Assembly: GCF_004000905.1 (NCBI RefSeq)
Contig: NZ_BIMD01000008.1
Location: 1-64,000, forward strand
From: Paenibacillus humicus NBRC 102415
Lineage (GTDB): Bacteria; Bacillota; Bacilli; Paenibacillales; Paenibacillaceae
DNA length: 64,000 nt
Reading direction: 5' to 3'
Shown here: in pieces, positions 50,545 through 61,596 of the stretch
How positions within the stretch are numbered: the stretch's first letter is position 1
Layout: every line of letters starts with the position of its first letter
Notes under the pieces: model-generated
What the model was told of the DNA's origin: nothing
Databases searched by the model: none
The model's input: only the letters and a program-made list of their open reading frames with translations
Position numbers and translations under genes: made by a program

Positions 50545-51015
50545 TTAGCCCGGAATCGGGTCGGTGAATTTGTCGGTGATGAGAACGTTGTGGAACGTGA
50601 ACGGCACTTCCTCATCCAGCGCGTCGGACTCCACGTCGAGAGCGGCCATGACGATTTCGTCGAGATTGACGCCGATCAGAGAGACAACCTGCTTGCCGAT
50701 GGCAGAAGCCGGATCCTCATTGGCGACGGTGATGTCGAAGTAGGTATCGACGCCCGTTTGAATATATTTCTGCATCATCTCGCGGAAACGGGAAGTGACA
50801 TAATAGATCGTCATCGTGCCGGTGCCTTCCCAGCCGGTCGCTTTTTTCTGCGTGTTGCGGTTGCCGAGCGTCTTGATGTCGGCCTTGTTTTTCTTCGCCG
50901 TGGCACGCAGGTTTTTGACAAAGAACATTTCGACATTCTGCCCGTCGATCGTGGCAAATGCCGTGCCCGAATATCCGGAAAGAGTGTCCCCGGCCCTCAG
51001 AAAAGGAGTCGTCAT
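50545..51015 (-). CDS. xkdM: Tail tube protein XkdM
   Basis: 156 residues of the XkdM/DUF2001 tube family: DTLSGYSGTAFATIDGQNVEMF, VKNLRATAKKNKADIKTLG and GTMTIYYVTSRFREM. It forms the inner tube that is driven through the target envelope. AGGTGA precedes ATG 51015 and it follows the sheath gene directly. Confidence 0.9.
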   Translation of the reverse strand: MTTPFLRAGDTLSGYSGTAFATIDGQNVEMFFVKNLRATAKKNKADIKTLGNRNTQKKATGWEGTGTMTIYYVTSRFREMMQKYIQTGVDTYFDITVANEDPASAIGKQVVSLIGVNLDEIVMAALDVESDALDEEVPFTFHNVLITDKFTDPIPG

Positions 51016-51016
51016 T

Positions 51017-52330
51017 TTACTTCACCTGAACTTTCATATAGATTTTTTCAATCGAGTCGACCGGCTGAATCGCGGCATTCACAACGACCGTATCCGGCTC
51101 CGCTCCCTGCGACACGCTGATGTCCTGGCCGGGATCGAAATTCTGGATGGCGCCGATAGCCTGATATTGATCCATCAGCTTCACGCAGTCCTTGCGGAAT
51201 AGGGAGCGGCCGTTGTCGTTGTTGGCCATTTTCCCGATATAGAAATTCTCGAACGCGTTCTTGAAATCGTTGGCCAAGCCATCCAGCACGCGCAGCGCCG
51301 CATTTTTGCCGAACACCTTGCCCTTCAGGGCCGTCGGCGAGCGGTAGGAGTTGATATCCTGCTCCACCACGACGCCGCCTCCCCGTGCCGTGAACAGGAA
51401 CTCGCCTCCCTGCAGGGCGGCGATCGTCGCCGAGTTCGTAATGCGAGGAGCCGCATCGACCGCACCCTCATAACGGGAATAAGTCAGCGATTCATTCGCC
51501 GCTGCGGCAGCCGTAGCGGCTGCTACCCATACCGCGGTCTGGCCGGCGGTGAGCACGGTGCCGTTGTCCAGCTTGACGCCGTTCTTGACGCTGATGACGC
51601 CTTCGTCATTGGCCGTCGTGTAATTTTCCAGCACGGTCTGGATCTTGCGTCCCTCATCCTCGCGCATACGGCTGACGAAGGCGGCAAAGAGCCCTTTAAT
51701 GACGGCATCGGTACCCGTGTAAACGACCGTATTGAAATCCTGCAGCTCGATAGCGGCAAGGAAATCCGTATAATTCTGGTTCGTCACCGTTCCATCGGCG
51801 CCGCCGGTCAGAGGCGCTCCCGCTGTCGCCGCCAGCTCGCCCGTTCCGCTCCAGACGATCCAGTCGGTCGCCGCCAGACCGGCGATGTTCGCCACCGTCT
51901 GCTTGTTCACCGCGACTCCTTCGAGCATCGTCGTCACATCGAATTGGCCGGCCTTGTCCACGCTCGCCGCAATGACAATCGACAGAGCGTTGCCTCGGAC
52001 GCCGGCATATTTGGCTGTAGCGGTCAGCGTGCCGCTCGTCGCCTTGGCAGCTGTTCCTCCATTCAGTCGGTACAGCAGCAGCCGGCTGGCGCGCTTGAAC
52101 GCCTCGCGGACCAGCAGCATTTCCGGAGCCGCCAAGCTGTAGCCGAGCTTCGCCGTCGTATCCTCTCCCGCACCGAGAACCGTCAGCGCGCTCGGAGCTC
52201 CCCAAGACAGCGGCAGCGCCAGCGCCACCGTTCCCCGTTCTCCGAGAACAACCGGAGCCCCGCTCGTTGCGAAGTTGATATAGACGCCCGGCCTTACCTT
52301 GTTCATTGCTGTAAATGTGCCTCCTGCCAT
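51017..52330 (-). CDS. xkdK: Contractile tail sheath protein XkdK
   Basis: 437 residues with the family start GGTFTAMNKVRPGVYINFAT, then SGAPVVLGERGTVALALPLSWG and the C-terminal DINSYRSPTALKGKVFGKN. It marks the element as having a contractile (myovirus-like) tail. GGGAGG lies 9 bases before ATG 52330. Confidence 0.93.
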   Translation of the reverse strand: MAGGTFTAMNKVRPGVYINFATSGAPVVLGERGTVALALPLSWGAPSALTVLGAGEDTTAKLGYSLAAPEMLLVREAFKRASRLLLYRLNGGTAAKATSGTLTATAKYAGVRGNALSIVIAASVDKAGQFDVTTMLEGVAVNKQTVANIAGLAATDWIVWSGTGELAATAGAPLTGGADGTVTNQNYTDFLAAIELQDFNTVVYTGTDAVIKGLFAAFVSRMREDEGRKIQTVLENYTTANDEGVISVKNGVKLDNGTVLTAGQTAVWVAAATAAAAANESLTYSRYEGAVDAAPRITNSATIAALQGGEFLFTARGGGVVVEQDINSYRSPTALKGKVFGKNAALRVLDGLANDFKNAFENFYIGKMANNDNGRSLFRKDCVKLMDQYQAIGAIQNFDPGQDISVSQGAEPDTVVVNAAIQPVDSIEKIYMKVQVK

Positions 52331-52331
52331 G

Positions 52332-52496
52332 TTATACGGCCTCCCTTTTCATGAATTCGTCCACTTTCTCCGCTACCTGCTCTTTTGTATAAGACGCTCC
52401 GTCCTCCAGCAGCACGGTCAGCAGATCGCGCAGCGGGAAGTAGAGCTCGCTGGCCAAAAGCTGTTCCTTGCCATAGACAGCCTGTTCCTCAGGCAT
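52332..52496 (-). CDS. Small tail-operon protein of unknown function
   Basis: 54 residues from ATG 52496 (GGAAG 8 bases upstream); TTG starts at 52526 or 52535 are also possible. It looks like a helix-turn-helix-sized fragment (SELYFPLRDLLTVLLEDGAS then KEQVAEKVDEFMKRE) but matches no family I recognise. It overlaps the xkdJ-like gene by 8 bases and ends just before the sheath gene. Confidence 0.6.
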   Translation of the reverse strand: MPEEQAVYGKEQLLASELYFPLRDLLTVLLEDGASYTKEQVAEKVDEFMKREAV

Positions 52497-52950
52497 GCCG
52501 CTTTCTTCCTTCGTTTGTCGGGCCAATCGGCTCAACCTCCTCCATTAATTTGTGCATCATGATGCCCGGCTCTTGCTGCACCCCGCCGTAGGAAACGTAG
52601 GCCGCCTTTGCATAAAGCATCCCGTCGACCAGCTCGTGGCTGATGCCGCTCCCTCTGGCAGCCGTCCCATCCGGCAGCGTCACCAGGTCCAGCAGCCGGT
52701 AAAGCGAATCCGCCGGCGTCGCCGCCAACGCGCCTTCGGCCGGCCGGTGGGCGACGAGAAGAGTGTCCGATTGCCGGTACCGGCCTCCGAGCTGATGCTG
52801 ACGGCTTCCTGCCAGGAGCCTCACCTCGAAATACGCCCCCGCGGCTGGAGGCCCGCCGCCCGGCTCCTCCCCGTTGATGACGGGAACGCCGGGAAACTCG
52901 GCTTGCAGCGAGCGGGAGACGGCCATCGCCACTTGTTTCATCGCTGTCAT
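52489..52950 (-). CDS. XkdJ-like tail protein (DUF6838 type)
   Basis: 153 residues from ATG 52950, which overlaps the upstream stop (ATGA). It runs MKQVAMAVSRSLQAEF, VINGEEPGGGPPAAGAYFEVRLL, RRYRQSDTLLVAHRP-like and LLDLVTLPDGTAARGSGI. The composition is tail-terminator-like. Its place before the sheath matches xkdJ of PBSX. Confidence 0.75.
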   Translation of the reverse strand: MTAMKQVAMAVSRSLQAEFPGVPVINGEEPGGGPPAAGAYFEVRLLAGSRQHQLGGRYRQSDTLLVAHRPAEGALAATPADSLYRLLDLVTLPDGTAARGSGISHELVDGMLYAKAAYVSYGGVQQEPGIMMHKLMEEVEPIGPTNEGRKRHA

Positions 52951-53351
52951 CGTCCCGCTCCCCCCTTGCCGCTGAGCATGGCATCCAGCGCTTGTCCAAG
53001 CGTTGCCGGCCATTCCCTTTCCAGCCGGGACATCGCCAGCGCCAGCATGAACCGCCCTTGCTGCCGGCCTCCTCCGTCGCGACTCCCGTATTCGAGCTTC
53101 GCCGCCGCAGGATCGGGGTGGTAGACATCCACGCTCATCAGCGCTCCGCCCGTCTTGACGGGGCCGGTTTTCCAGCCGCGGCGGCTGCCCGCCCATAAGG
53201 GAGGAGTATGCTCCGCAGCCATGGCGGCCAGCTTGCCGGCCTCCTCGGCCAGCACTCGTCCCATCAGCGCGGGCCACTCCTTCTCCAAATCCTTCAACCG
53301 CTTCCGGAGATTCTCCGGATCGTCTACGGTTATCGCGCCCATTACGGACAC
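52947..53351 (-). CDS. XkdI-like (HK97 gp10-type) protein, first gene of the tail operon
   Basis: 134 residues from GTG 53351, which has AGGAGG 7 bases upstream (an ATG at 53357 is too close). It has the gp10-like pattern NLRKRLKDLEKEWPALMGRVLAEEAGKLAAMAAEHTP, then WKTGPVKTGGALMSVDV and KLEYGSRDGGG. Genes of this kind join head and tail in phages. Its retention without head genes suggests a role in ending the tail. Confidence 0.75.
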   Translation of the reverse strand: MSVMGAITVDDPENLRKRLKDLEKEWPALMGRVLAEEAGKLAAMAAEHTPPLWAGSRRGWKTGPVKTGGALMSVDVYHPDPAAAKLEYGSRDGGGRQQGRFMLALAMSRLEREWPATLGQALDAMLSGKGGAGR

Positions 53352-53407
53352 GGCCATTCCTCCTTTCGTCCAGCTCTCGCATCATCAGGCTTGCATGAAA
53401 ACGAAAG

Positions 53408-53435
53408 GAAGCCGTCCTGTATGCCGGACGGCTTC
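53408..53435 (-). promoter_or_regulatory. Hairpin in the leader of the tail operon
   Basis: GAAGCCGTCC, loop of 8, GGACGGCTTC, then a T-rich but broken run on the minus strand. It lies between the repeat array (53480-53538) and the first tail gene, and could act as an attenuator or leaky terminator. Confidence 0.5.
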
Positions 53436-53479
53436 TCTCTTTCATCGTTCCTGATACTAGCATATTAGCACGGACAAAC

Positions 53480-53538
53480 CCGCCTCAAAGGCTCATATCC
53501 GTCTCATTCCCGTCTCAACACCGTCTCATCCCGATTCA
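53480..53538 (-). promoter_or_regulatory. 11-bp-phased repeat array upstream of the tail operon
   Basis: CCGTCTCA occurs at 53499, 53510 and 53521 (exact 11-base steps), with degenerate copies at 53480 (CCGCCTCA) and 53531 (CCGATTCA). On the transcribed strand the unit reads TGAGACGG. AT-rich hexamers TAATAT and TAGTAT follow downstream and may be the promoter. It is probably the binding array of the late activator encoded beside it. Confidence 0.65.
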
Positions 53539-53569
53539 AGTCCGCAAGTTCCGCCTGTCGAGTGCAATG

Positions 53570-53604
53570 AAAAAGGCAAGCTCCGCGATTCGGAAGCTTG
53601 CCTT
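53570..53604 (-). terminator. Terminator of the late activator gene
   Basis: On the minus strand AAGGCAAGCT, loop of 12, AGCTTGCCTT and T-run. It isolates the activator gene from the tail operon. Confidence 0.85.
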
Positions 53605-53636
53605 GGTTGTTCCTTTTCCTCTCCTCCAGATTCCCC

Positions 53637-54341
53637 TCACCCCCGCTGCCACTCCAGCACCCGAAGGAACATCCTTGCCGCCTGCGGCTTCCAGCGAAAG
53701 AAGGTCGGCCTCGATACACATAAAGCGATGGCCGCGGAATCCGCCGTTCTTTGCTCCAGGTAATACAGCCGGATGAGCTGGCCGAAGCCGTCCCGCTCCT
53801 CCTCCACAAGACGGACCGCTTCATCCGTCTGCTCCTTTTCCTCCAGCAGCGCCTGCAGCTTCGTCATTCTTTCGATCACGGCATCGTAATCCCCTTGCCT
53901 CCCGGCTCTCGCTTCGACCACCTTCTCGACCTTGCCTCTCAGCTCACGCAGCAGCCTGTCGTCCTCCAGATCGGCGCCCTTTTTCGGAATGGCGGCCAGC
54001 TGAGCTTTCGTACCCGCCGGGTACTTGTCCAGGTAAGCGTGGGCAACGGTCTCCAGCTTCTGCTCATGTGCGTTCAAATACATATAGGAAGGCATAGGAC
54101 GGAGACGCTTGTGCAAATCTTGAAGCTGATCCTCCTGATTGAGCCGGCTGACCGTCATGCCGCCTCCAATCGAGTAATTGCCGAGAGCCTTCGCTTGAAC
54201 GCCGATCGCGCGGTATCGCTTGGCCGCATCGCGGACGAGGCTTTCGACCTGCTTGTTGTCCAGCTCCTCGACCAGCTCCTCGATCGTTTTGCGGGGGGCC
54301 GCGGATGCCGGCATCATTTCACGCTGTCTTCCAATCTCCAT
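53637..54341 (-). CDS. ArpU/Xpf-like late activator of the tailocin
   Basis: 234 residues. The C-terminal 55 or so (FGQLIRLYYLEQRTADSAAI then ALCVSRPTFFRWKPQA) form a sigma region 4-type helix-turn-helix. The N-terminal part is helical (KTIEELVEELDNKQVESLVRDAA). In PBSX the sigma-like factor Xpf drives late genes, and ArpU-type proteins play that role in other prophages. It lies directly upstream of the phased repeat array and the tail operon, so it probably turns them on. AAGGAGG lies 7 bases before ATG 54341. It is divergent from the repressor gene. Confidence 0.75.
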   Translation of the reverse strand: MEIGRQREMMPASAAPRKTIEELVEELDNKQVESLVRDAAKRYRAIGVQAKALGNYSIGGGMTVSRLNQEDQLQDLHKRLRPMPSYMYLNAHEQKLETVAHAYLDKYPAGTKAQLAAIPKKGADLEDDRLLRELRGKVEKVVEARAGRQGDYDAVIERMTKLQALLEEKEQTDEAVRLVEEERDGFGQLIRLYYLEQRTADSAAIALCVSRPTFFRWKPQAARMFLRVLEWQRG

Positions 54342-54645
54342 CTGTCATCCTCCTTGGATATAGCTAAAATTATATTTGAGTTATTTTCGGGTGAAGCCTC
54401 TCTCCTCACATCCGGCTTGTGCTTTGGACGTTTTGCTTATATAATCGAGCCTAGAAGTAAAATATAATTTGAGCGAAATCGATGAGCTTTCCTTGTTTTC
54501 CCGTTTTCATCGTCATTATAAACCATATGCCCCTGCATACATCCAGACCGTCCAAATGCTGGTTATCCACGAAATGTATCCCTACTATAGCACTCAAATT
54601 ATATTTGGGCAATAGCTGAAAAAGGATCGAACGGAGGTCGCAGAC
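54342..54645. promoter_or_regulatory. Divergent control region with three 17-bp operators
   Basis: Three copies of a near-palindromic 17-base site: CTAAAATTATATTTGAG (54364-54380), the reverse of CTCAAATTATATTTTAC (54457-54473), and CTCAAATTATATTTGGG (54593-54609). Two flank the two divergent genes and one is in the middle, as expected for a lysogeny-type switch. The last overlaps a likely -10 (TACTAT, near 54583) of the repressor gene. Confidence 0.75.
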
Positions 54646-55038
54646 ATGTCATTAGGCAAACGAATCCGGGAATACCGGATCAAACGAGGATTGACGCAAA
54701 TGCAGCTTGCCGTCAGGCTTCAAATGACGGAAGCCAATATTTCCAGTTATGAACGGGACAAGAGCGCTCCGCCGAGCGACAAGCTTAACCAGCTCTCCGA
54801 TATTCTCGGCGTTTCTTCCGATTATTTGCTCGGACGGTCAATGGGCCGCTTCGACGCCGGTCCTGCAGGAGATTCCGGAGACAGGGCAGCTTCGGATGGC
54901 AGTCTGCGGACCAGCGAATTTAGCGATGAAGAGATTCTGACGCTTGCCGCCCACCGGGTCGGCCATGAAGGTCCGCTGTCCAGCCAGGAGCTGGAGCAGA
55001 TCAAGCTGGCGGTGCGCATCGCCTTGTCCAAAAAATAG
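54646..55038 (+). CDS. XRE-family repressor of the tailocin
   Basis: 130 residues. Helix-turn-helix domain at 5-60 (RIREYRIKRGLTQMQLAVRL, EANISSYERDKSAPPSDKLNQ, LGVSSDYLLGR), then a linker and a C-terminal helical part. This is the cI/Xre plan. It should bind the three operators just upstream and hold the element silent. The downstream gene is an ImmA-like protease, the usual partner that cuts such repressors after DNA damage. GGAGG lies 8 bases before ATG 54646. Confidence 0.9.
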   Translation: MSLGKRIREYRIKRGLTQMQLAVRLQMTEANISSYERDKSAPPSDKLNQLSDILGVSSDYLLGRSMGRFDAGPAGDSGDRAASDGSLRTSEFSDEEILTLAAHRVGHEGPLSSQELEQIKLAVRIALSKK

Positions 55039-55062
55039 CATTCGGTTTAGGAGAGAGGGTTC

Positions 55063-55536
55063 ATGACGAAATATGAAAGCCTGCTGCGGGAAACGCCCGT
55101 CTTTCTGAGTGAAAAGGCCGATTTGCCGGAAGAAATCAAGGGACTCTATATCGAGAGCAGATCCAGCCAGGCCATCCTGCTGAACCGGAACATCCCCACC
55201 GCAGCCGAGAAGGGCTGCATTCTCGCCGAGGAGCTGGGGCATTATCATACCACGGCAGGCGACATCACCGATCAGTCCAAGCTGGTCAACCGCAAGCAGG
55301 AAAAGAGAGCCCGCAACTGGGCTTACGAGAAGCTGATTCCTTTACCCGACTTCGTCGACGCCTACCGGGCGGGCTGCCGCAATGCATTCGAGATTGCGGA
55401 TTATTTGGAGGTAACGGAGGAGTTCCTCGGGAGATCGATCATCCATTACCAGGAAAAATACGGACAGATGGTCATGCTGGGCAGCTGCTGCCTCTATTTC
55501 GACCCGCTGGGCATAGCGGAAATGTTCGGGAAATGA
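55063..55536 (+). CDS. ImmA/IrrE-family protease with variant HEXXH
   Basis: 157 residues of the ImmA/IrrE (DUF955) family: ILLNRNIPTAAEKGCILAEELGHYHT. The metal site reads EELGH rather than HELGH. This variant is common in the Bacillus/Clostridium branch of the family and may need another ligand. It should cleave the Xre repressor on DNA damage. 24 bases separate it from the repressor gene; GGAGAGAGGG precedes ATG 55063. Confidence 0.85.
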   Translation: MTKYESLLRETPVFLSEKADLPEEIKGLYIESRSSQAILLNRNIPTAAEKGCILAEELGHYHTTAGDITDQSKLVNRKQEKRARNWAYEKLIPLPDFVDAYRAGCRNAFEIADYLEVTEEFLGRSIIHYQEKYGQMVMLGSCCLYFDPLGIAEMFGK

Positions 55537-55549
55537 ACTCTCTTCCGAG

Positions 55550-55922
55550 AAGCAAGCAGACAACGTCGTCCTGGAATCGACCGGCGTCCTTCAGAAGTCC
55601 CGCATTTATGAGATGAGCTCCAACAAAACGTTCCGGGAGACGCTCGGCTTCCTGATCGTGCGCGACAACGCGCATCAGAACGCATTCGCCAAGGCGCTCG
55701 AGACGCTCGGCGTCAGCTGGGGCAAGCTGTTCCCGGTGCCGAATTACGATCTCGACAAGTACGCCTAGACGATACCCGCATCGGGGAATCTTCAGCGGCC
55801 AGACCCCGAGCCGCAGCGGCGGCGAGCTGCAGGTCACGCCTCCACCGCTAGGTTATCCGGTTCCGTTCAACCCGGACATGCCGAACGAGCATGCTCCGGG
55901 ATTTACGGATATGAGCAACTGA
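55550..55922 (+). pseudogene. Manganese catalase C-terminal remnant at the tailocin edge
   Basis: Frame one (55550-55768) encodes 72 residues of a manganese catalase: NVVLESTGVLQKSRIYEM, ETLGFLIVRDNAHQNAFAKA and KLFPVPNYDLDKYA, then TAG. Frame two (55788-55922) gives the family's last 44 residues: IFSGQTPSRSGGELQVTPPP ... DMPNEHAPGFTDMSN. Between them about 25 residues are missing, and the N-terminal two thirds of the gene are absent. It begins just after the protease stop, so the tailocin end probably cut or replaced the gene. Confidence 0.8.
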
Positions 55923-55928
55923 ATGCGC

Positions 55929-55970
55929 AAATAGAGCAGGCGCCTCAAATGGGGCGCCTGCTCTATTTGT
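55929..55970. terminator. Bidirectional terminator downstream of sufB
   Basis: AAATAGAGCAGGCGCC, loop TCAAATG, then GGCGCCTGCTCTATTT with a following T. Confidence 0.9.
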
Positions 55971-56000
55971 GCTAAGCACGGGGAGAATGGCTTGAGCGGA

Positions 56001-57398
56001 TTAACCGATCGAGCCTTCCATCTCGAACTTGATGAGACGGTTCATCTCGACCGCATACTCCATCGGCAGCTCCTTCGTGAACGGCTCGATGAAGCCCATG
56101 ACGATCATCTGCGTCGCCTCGGCTTCCGTCAGACCGCGGCTCATCAGGTAGAAGAGCTGGTCCTCGGATACTTTGGAGACGGTCGCTTCATGCTCGAGCG
56201 TCACGTTGTCGTTCATGATCTCGTTGTACGGGATCGTGTCGGACGTGGACTGATTGTCGAGAATGAGCGTATCGCATTTGATGTTGGCTTTGGCGCCTTC
56301 GGCATTGCGTCCGAAGGAGGTCAGGCCGCGGTAGGATACTTTGCCGCCGTGCTTGGAGATCGACTTGGAGACGATCGTCGACGTCGTGTCCGGAGCAAGG
56401 TGGATCATCTTCGCGCCGGCATCCTGATGCTGGCCTTTGCCTGCGACGGCGATGGACAGAACCATGCCTTTCGCTCCGCGTCCCTTCAGGACGACAGCCG
56501 GGTATTTCATCGTCAGCTTGGAGCCGATGTTGCCGTCGACCCACTCCATCGTGGCGTTCTCTTCAGCAACGGCGCGCTTGGTGACGAGGTTGTAGATGTT
56601 CGGAGCCCAGTTCTGGATCGTCGTGTAGCGGACGCGGGCGTTCTTCTTCACGATGATCTCGACGACCGCGCTGTGCAGCGAGTTCGTGCTGTAGACCGGA
56701 GCCGTGCAGCCCTCGACGTAGTGCACGAAGCTGTCTTCGTCGGCGATGATCAGCGTGCGCTCGAATTGGCCCATGTTCTCGGAGTTGATGCGGAAGTAAG
56801 CCTGCAGAGGCACCTCGCATTTGACGCCTTTAGGAACATAGATGAAGCTGCCGCCGGACCATACCGCGCTGTTCAGCGCAGCGAACTTGTTGTCCGCCGG
56901 AGGAATGACCGTGCCGAAGTGCTCGCGGAAAATCTCGGGATGCTCGCGGATAGCGGAGTCCGTATCCATGAAGATGACGCCCTGCTTCTCGAGGTCTTCC
57001 TGCATGCTGTGGTAGACGACCTCGGATTCGTACTGGGCGGATACGCCGGCGAGGAACTTCTGCTCGGCTTCCGGAATGCCCAGCTTGTCGAACGTCTCCT
57101 TGATTTCCTGCGGCACTTCTTCCCATGTCTTGCCCTGCTTCTCGGAAGGCTTGACATAGTACTGGATGTCGTTGAAATCAAGATCGTCCATGTTGCCGCC
57201 CCATGTCGGCATCGGCATTTTGTTGAACTGCTCCAGGGACTTGAGGCGGAATTTAAGCATCCATTCCGGCTCGCCTTTCATTTCGGAGATCGTACGGACG
57301 ATTTCCGGGGTCAGGCCTTTGCCCGACTGGAAAATGGATTTGTGCTCGTCGCGGAATCCGTATTTATATTCTTCCATTTCCGGCATCGATTTTGCCAT
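56001..57398 (-). CDS. sufB: Fe-S cluster assembly scaffold SufB
   Basis: 465 residues, the usual length. It starts [17 protein letters not shown], continues [36 protein letters not shown] and [20 protein letters not shown], all SufB hallmarks. It forms the SufBC2D complex where new clusters are built in the cytoplasm. ATG 57398 with AAGGAG upstream is chosen over a longer frame. It is last of the suf genes but lies 293 bases after sufU, with a hairpin between. Confidence 0.95.
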   Translation of the reverse strand: MAKSMPEMEEYKYGFRDEHKSIFQSGKGLTPEIVRTISEMKGEPEWMLKFRLKSLEQFNKMPMPTWGGNMDDLDFNDIQYYVKPSEKQGKTWEEVPQEIKETFDKLGIPEAEQKFLAGVSAQYESEVVYHSMQEDLEKQGVIFMDTDSAIREHPEIFREHFGTVIPPADNKFAALNSAVWSGGSFIYVPKGVKCEVPLQAYFRINSENMGQFERTLIIADEDSFVHYVEGCTAPVYSTNSLHSAVVEIIVKKNARVRYTTIQNWAPNIYNLVTKRAVAEENATMEWVDGNIGSKLTMKYPAVVLKGRGAKGMVLSIAVAGKGQHQDAGAKMIHLAPDTTSTIVSKSISKHGGKVSYRGLTSFGRNAEGAKANIKCDTLILDNQSTSDTIPYNEIMNDNVTLEHEATVSKVSEDQLFYLMSRGLTEAEATQMIVMGFIEPFTKELPMEYAVEMNRLIKFEMEGSIG

Positions 57399-57654
57399 GG
57401 TTTTCACGCTCCTTGTTATGGGATTGGAACTCCCCATTGCACAGTATTCACTCCGAAACCAATGATTCTTCCAATCGCTGTTGCTCCCAGATTCCTTTCA
57501 ACATCAACTGACAGTTGGAATCCGGGAACAAAGGCGACCGCTTGCCGACACTCCCTTTGCGCTATTGCTGCAAAGAATCAATGGAGTTGTCGGACCTGCG
57601 CTTCTCCAGAATTCATCGCTTTCTGCGTTATCCTGCTTAACGGAAAGTCACCAA

Positions 57655-57678
57655 CCAAAACCGTCGCAGAAGCGACGG
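57655..57678 (-). terminator. Hairpin between sufU and sufB
   Basis: On the minus strand CCGTCGC, loop TTCT, GCGACGG, then TTTTGG. A short stem with a weak T-run. It may trim transcripts or mark a partial stop ahead of sufB. The rest of 57399-57691 shows no gene. Confidence 0.5.
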
Positions 57679-57691
57679 ACTGCAATCAAGC

Positions 57692-60628
<2,937 letters not shown>

Positions 60629-60644
60629 CTGGTTCCCTCCCGTC

Positions 60645-61424
60645 TTAGGCTTGGCCGACTGTTTCGTCTTCGATGCCAAGCTCAGCCTTAACCCAGTCAT
60701 AACCTTCCGCCTCGAGACGCTCAGCCAGCTCAGGACCGCCGGATTTGACGATGCGGCCTTGCATCATGACATGCACGAAGTCAGGCTTGACATAGTTCAG
60801 CAGGCGCTGGTAGTGAGTGATGACCAGGAAAGCGCGGTCCTCGGAACGCATCGCGTTGACGCCTTGCGCGACGATCTTCAGGGCATCGATGTCGAGGCCG
60901 GAGTCGATTTCGTCCAGGATGACGACCTTCGGATCCAACAGCATCATCTGCAGAATCTCGTTGCGCTTCTTCTCGCCGCCGGAGAAGCCTTCGTTGAGGT
61001 AGCGGTGGGCGAACTCGGGGTTCATGTCCAGCTCTTTCATCTTGCCTTCCATCTGGCGGATGAACTTGATGAGGGAAATCTCGCTGCCTTCCTCGCGGCG
61101 GGCGTTGATCGCGCTGCGCAGGAAGTCGGAGTTCGTCACGCCGGAAATCTCGCTCGGGTACTGCATCGCCAGGAACAGGCCTGCGCGGGCGCGCTCGTCC
61201 ACGGCCATTTCCATGAGATCCTCGTCGTTCAGCGTCGCGGTGCCTTCGGTCACTTCATACTTCGGATGCCCCATGAGAGCGGAAGCCAGCGTACTTTTGC
61301 CCGTTCCGTTCGGTCCCATGATCGCGTGGATTTCTCCACCCTTCATGCTGAGGTTGATGCCTTTGAGAATTTCCTTGCCTTCGATCGTTGCCTTGAGTCC
61401 GTCAATGACGAATTGCGTTGCCAT
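60645..61424 (-). CDS. sufC: Fe-S cluster assembly ATPase SufC
   Basis: 259 residues of an ABC ATPase: Walker A GPNGTGKST, signature SGGEKKRNEI, Walker B VVILDEIDSGLD, and H-loop ITHYQRLL. It drives opening of the SufB-SufD scaffold. First gene of the suf operon, with a promoter and possible operators just upstream. Confidence 0.96.
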   Translation of the reverse strand: MATQFVIDGLKATIEGKEILKGINLSMKGGEIHAIMGPNGTGKSTLASALMGHPKYEVTEGTATLNDEDLMEMAVDERARAGLFLAMQYPSEISGVTNSDFLRSAINARREEGSEISLIKFIRQMEGKMKELDMNPEFAHRYLNEGFSGGEKKRNEILQMMLLDPKVVILDEIDSGLDIDALKIVAQGVNAMRSEDRAFLVITHYQRLLNYVKPDFVHVMMQGRIVKSGGPELAERLEAEGYDWVKAELGIEDETVGQA

Positions 61425-61541
61425 CTTTGAAATGCTCCCTTCAAATATGAGTACTTCCGGCGACGGTGTACCGCCTGGCGGATTCCGCCGTGGAAGCTGT
61501 CTGCTTTGCGAGTCTCCGGGAGCAATTGCGCCCGAAGGTCA

Positions 61542-61596
61542 TTCTCAGTCGTTCTCAATAATAATTTTAGTATAAAACTCGTTATAAATCAATTAA
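61542..61596 (-). promoter_or_regulatory. suf promoter with TGAGAA direct repeat downstream
   Basis: On the minus strand: -35 TTAATT (61596-61591), 16-base spacer, -10 TATACT (61574-61569). Just downstream two TGAGAA elements lie exactly 10 bases apart (61557-61552 and 61547-61542), within ATTGAGAACGACTGAGAAT. This resembles half-sites of an iron or redox regulator such as Fur; that link is a guess. The -35 overlaps the end of the DUF1802 gene. Confidence 0.5.

Noticed and set aside
54646-55540. Integrated phage with integrase and attachment sites
   Set aside because: No integrase, excisionase, terminase or capsid gene was found between 38.4 and 56 kb, and no clear flanking direct repeat was seen.
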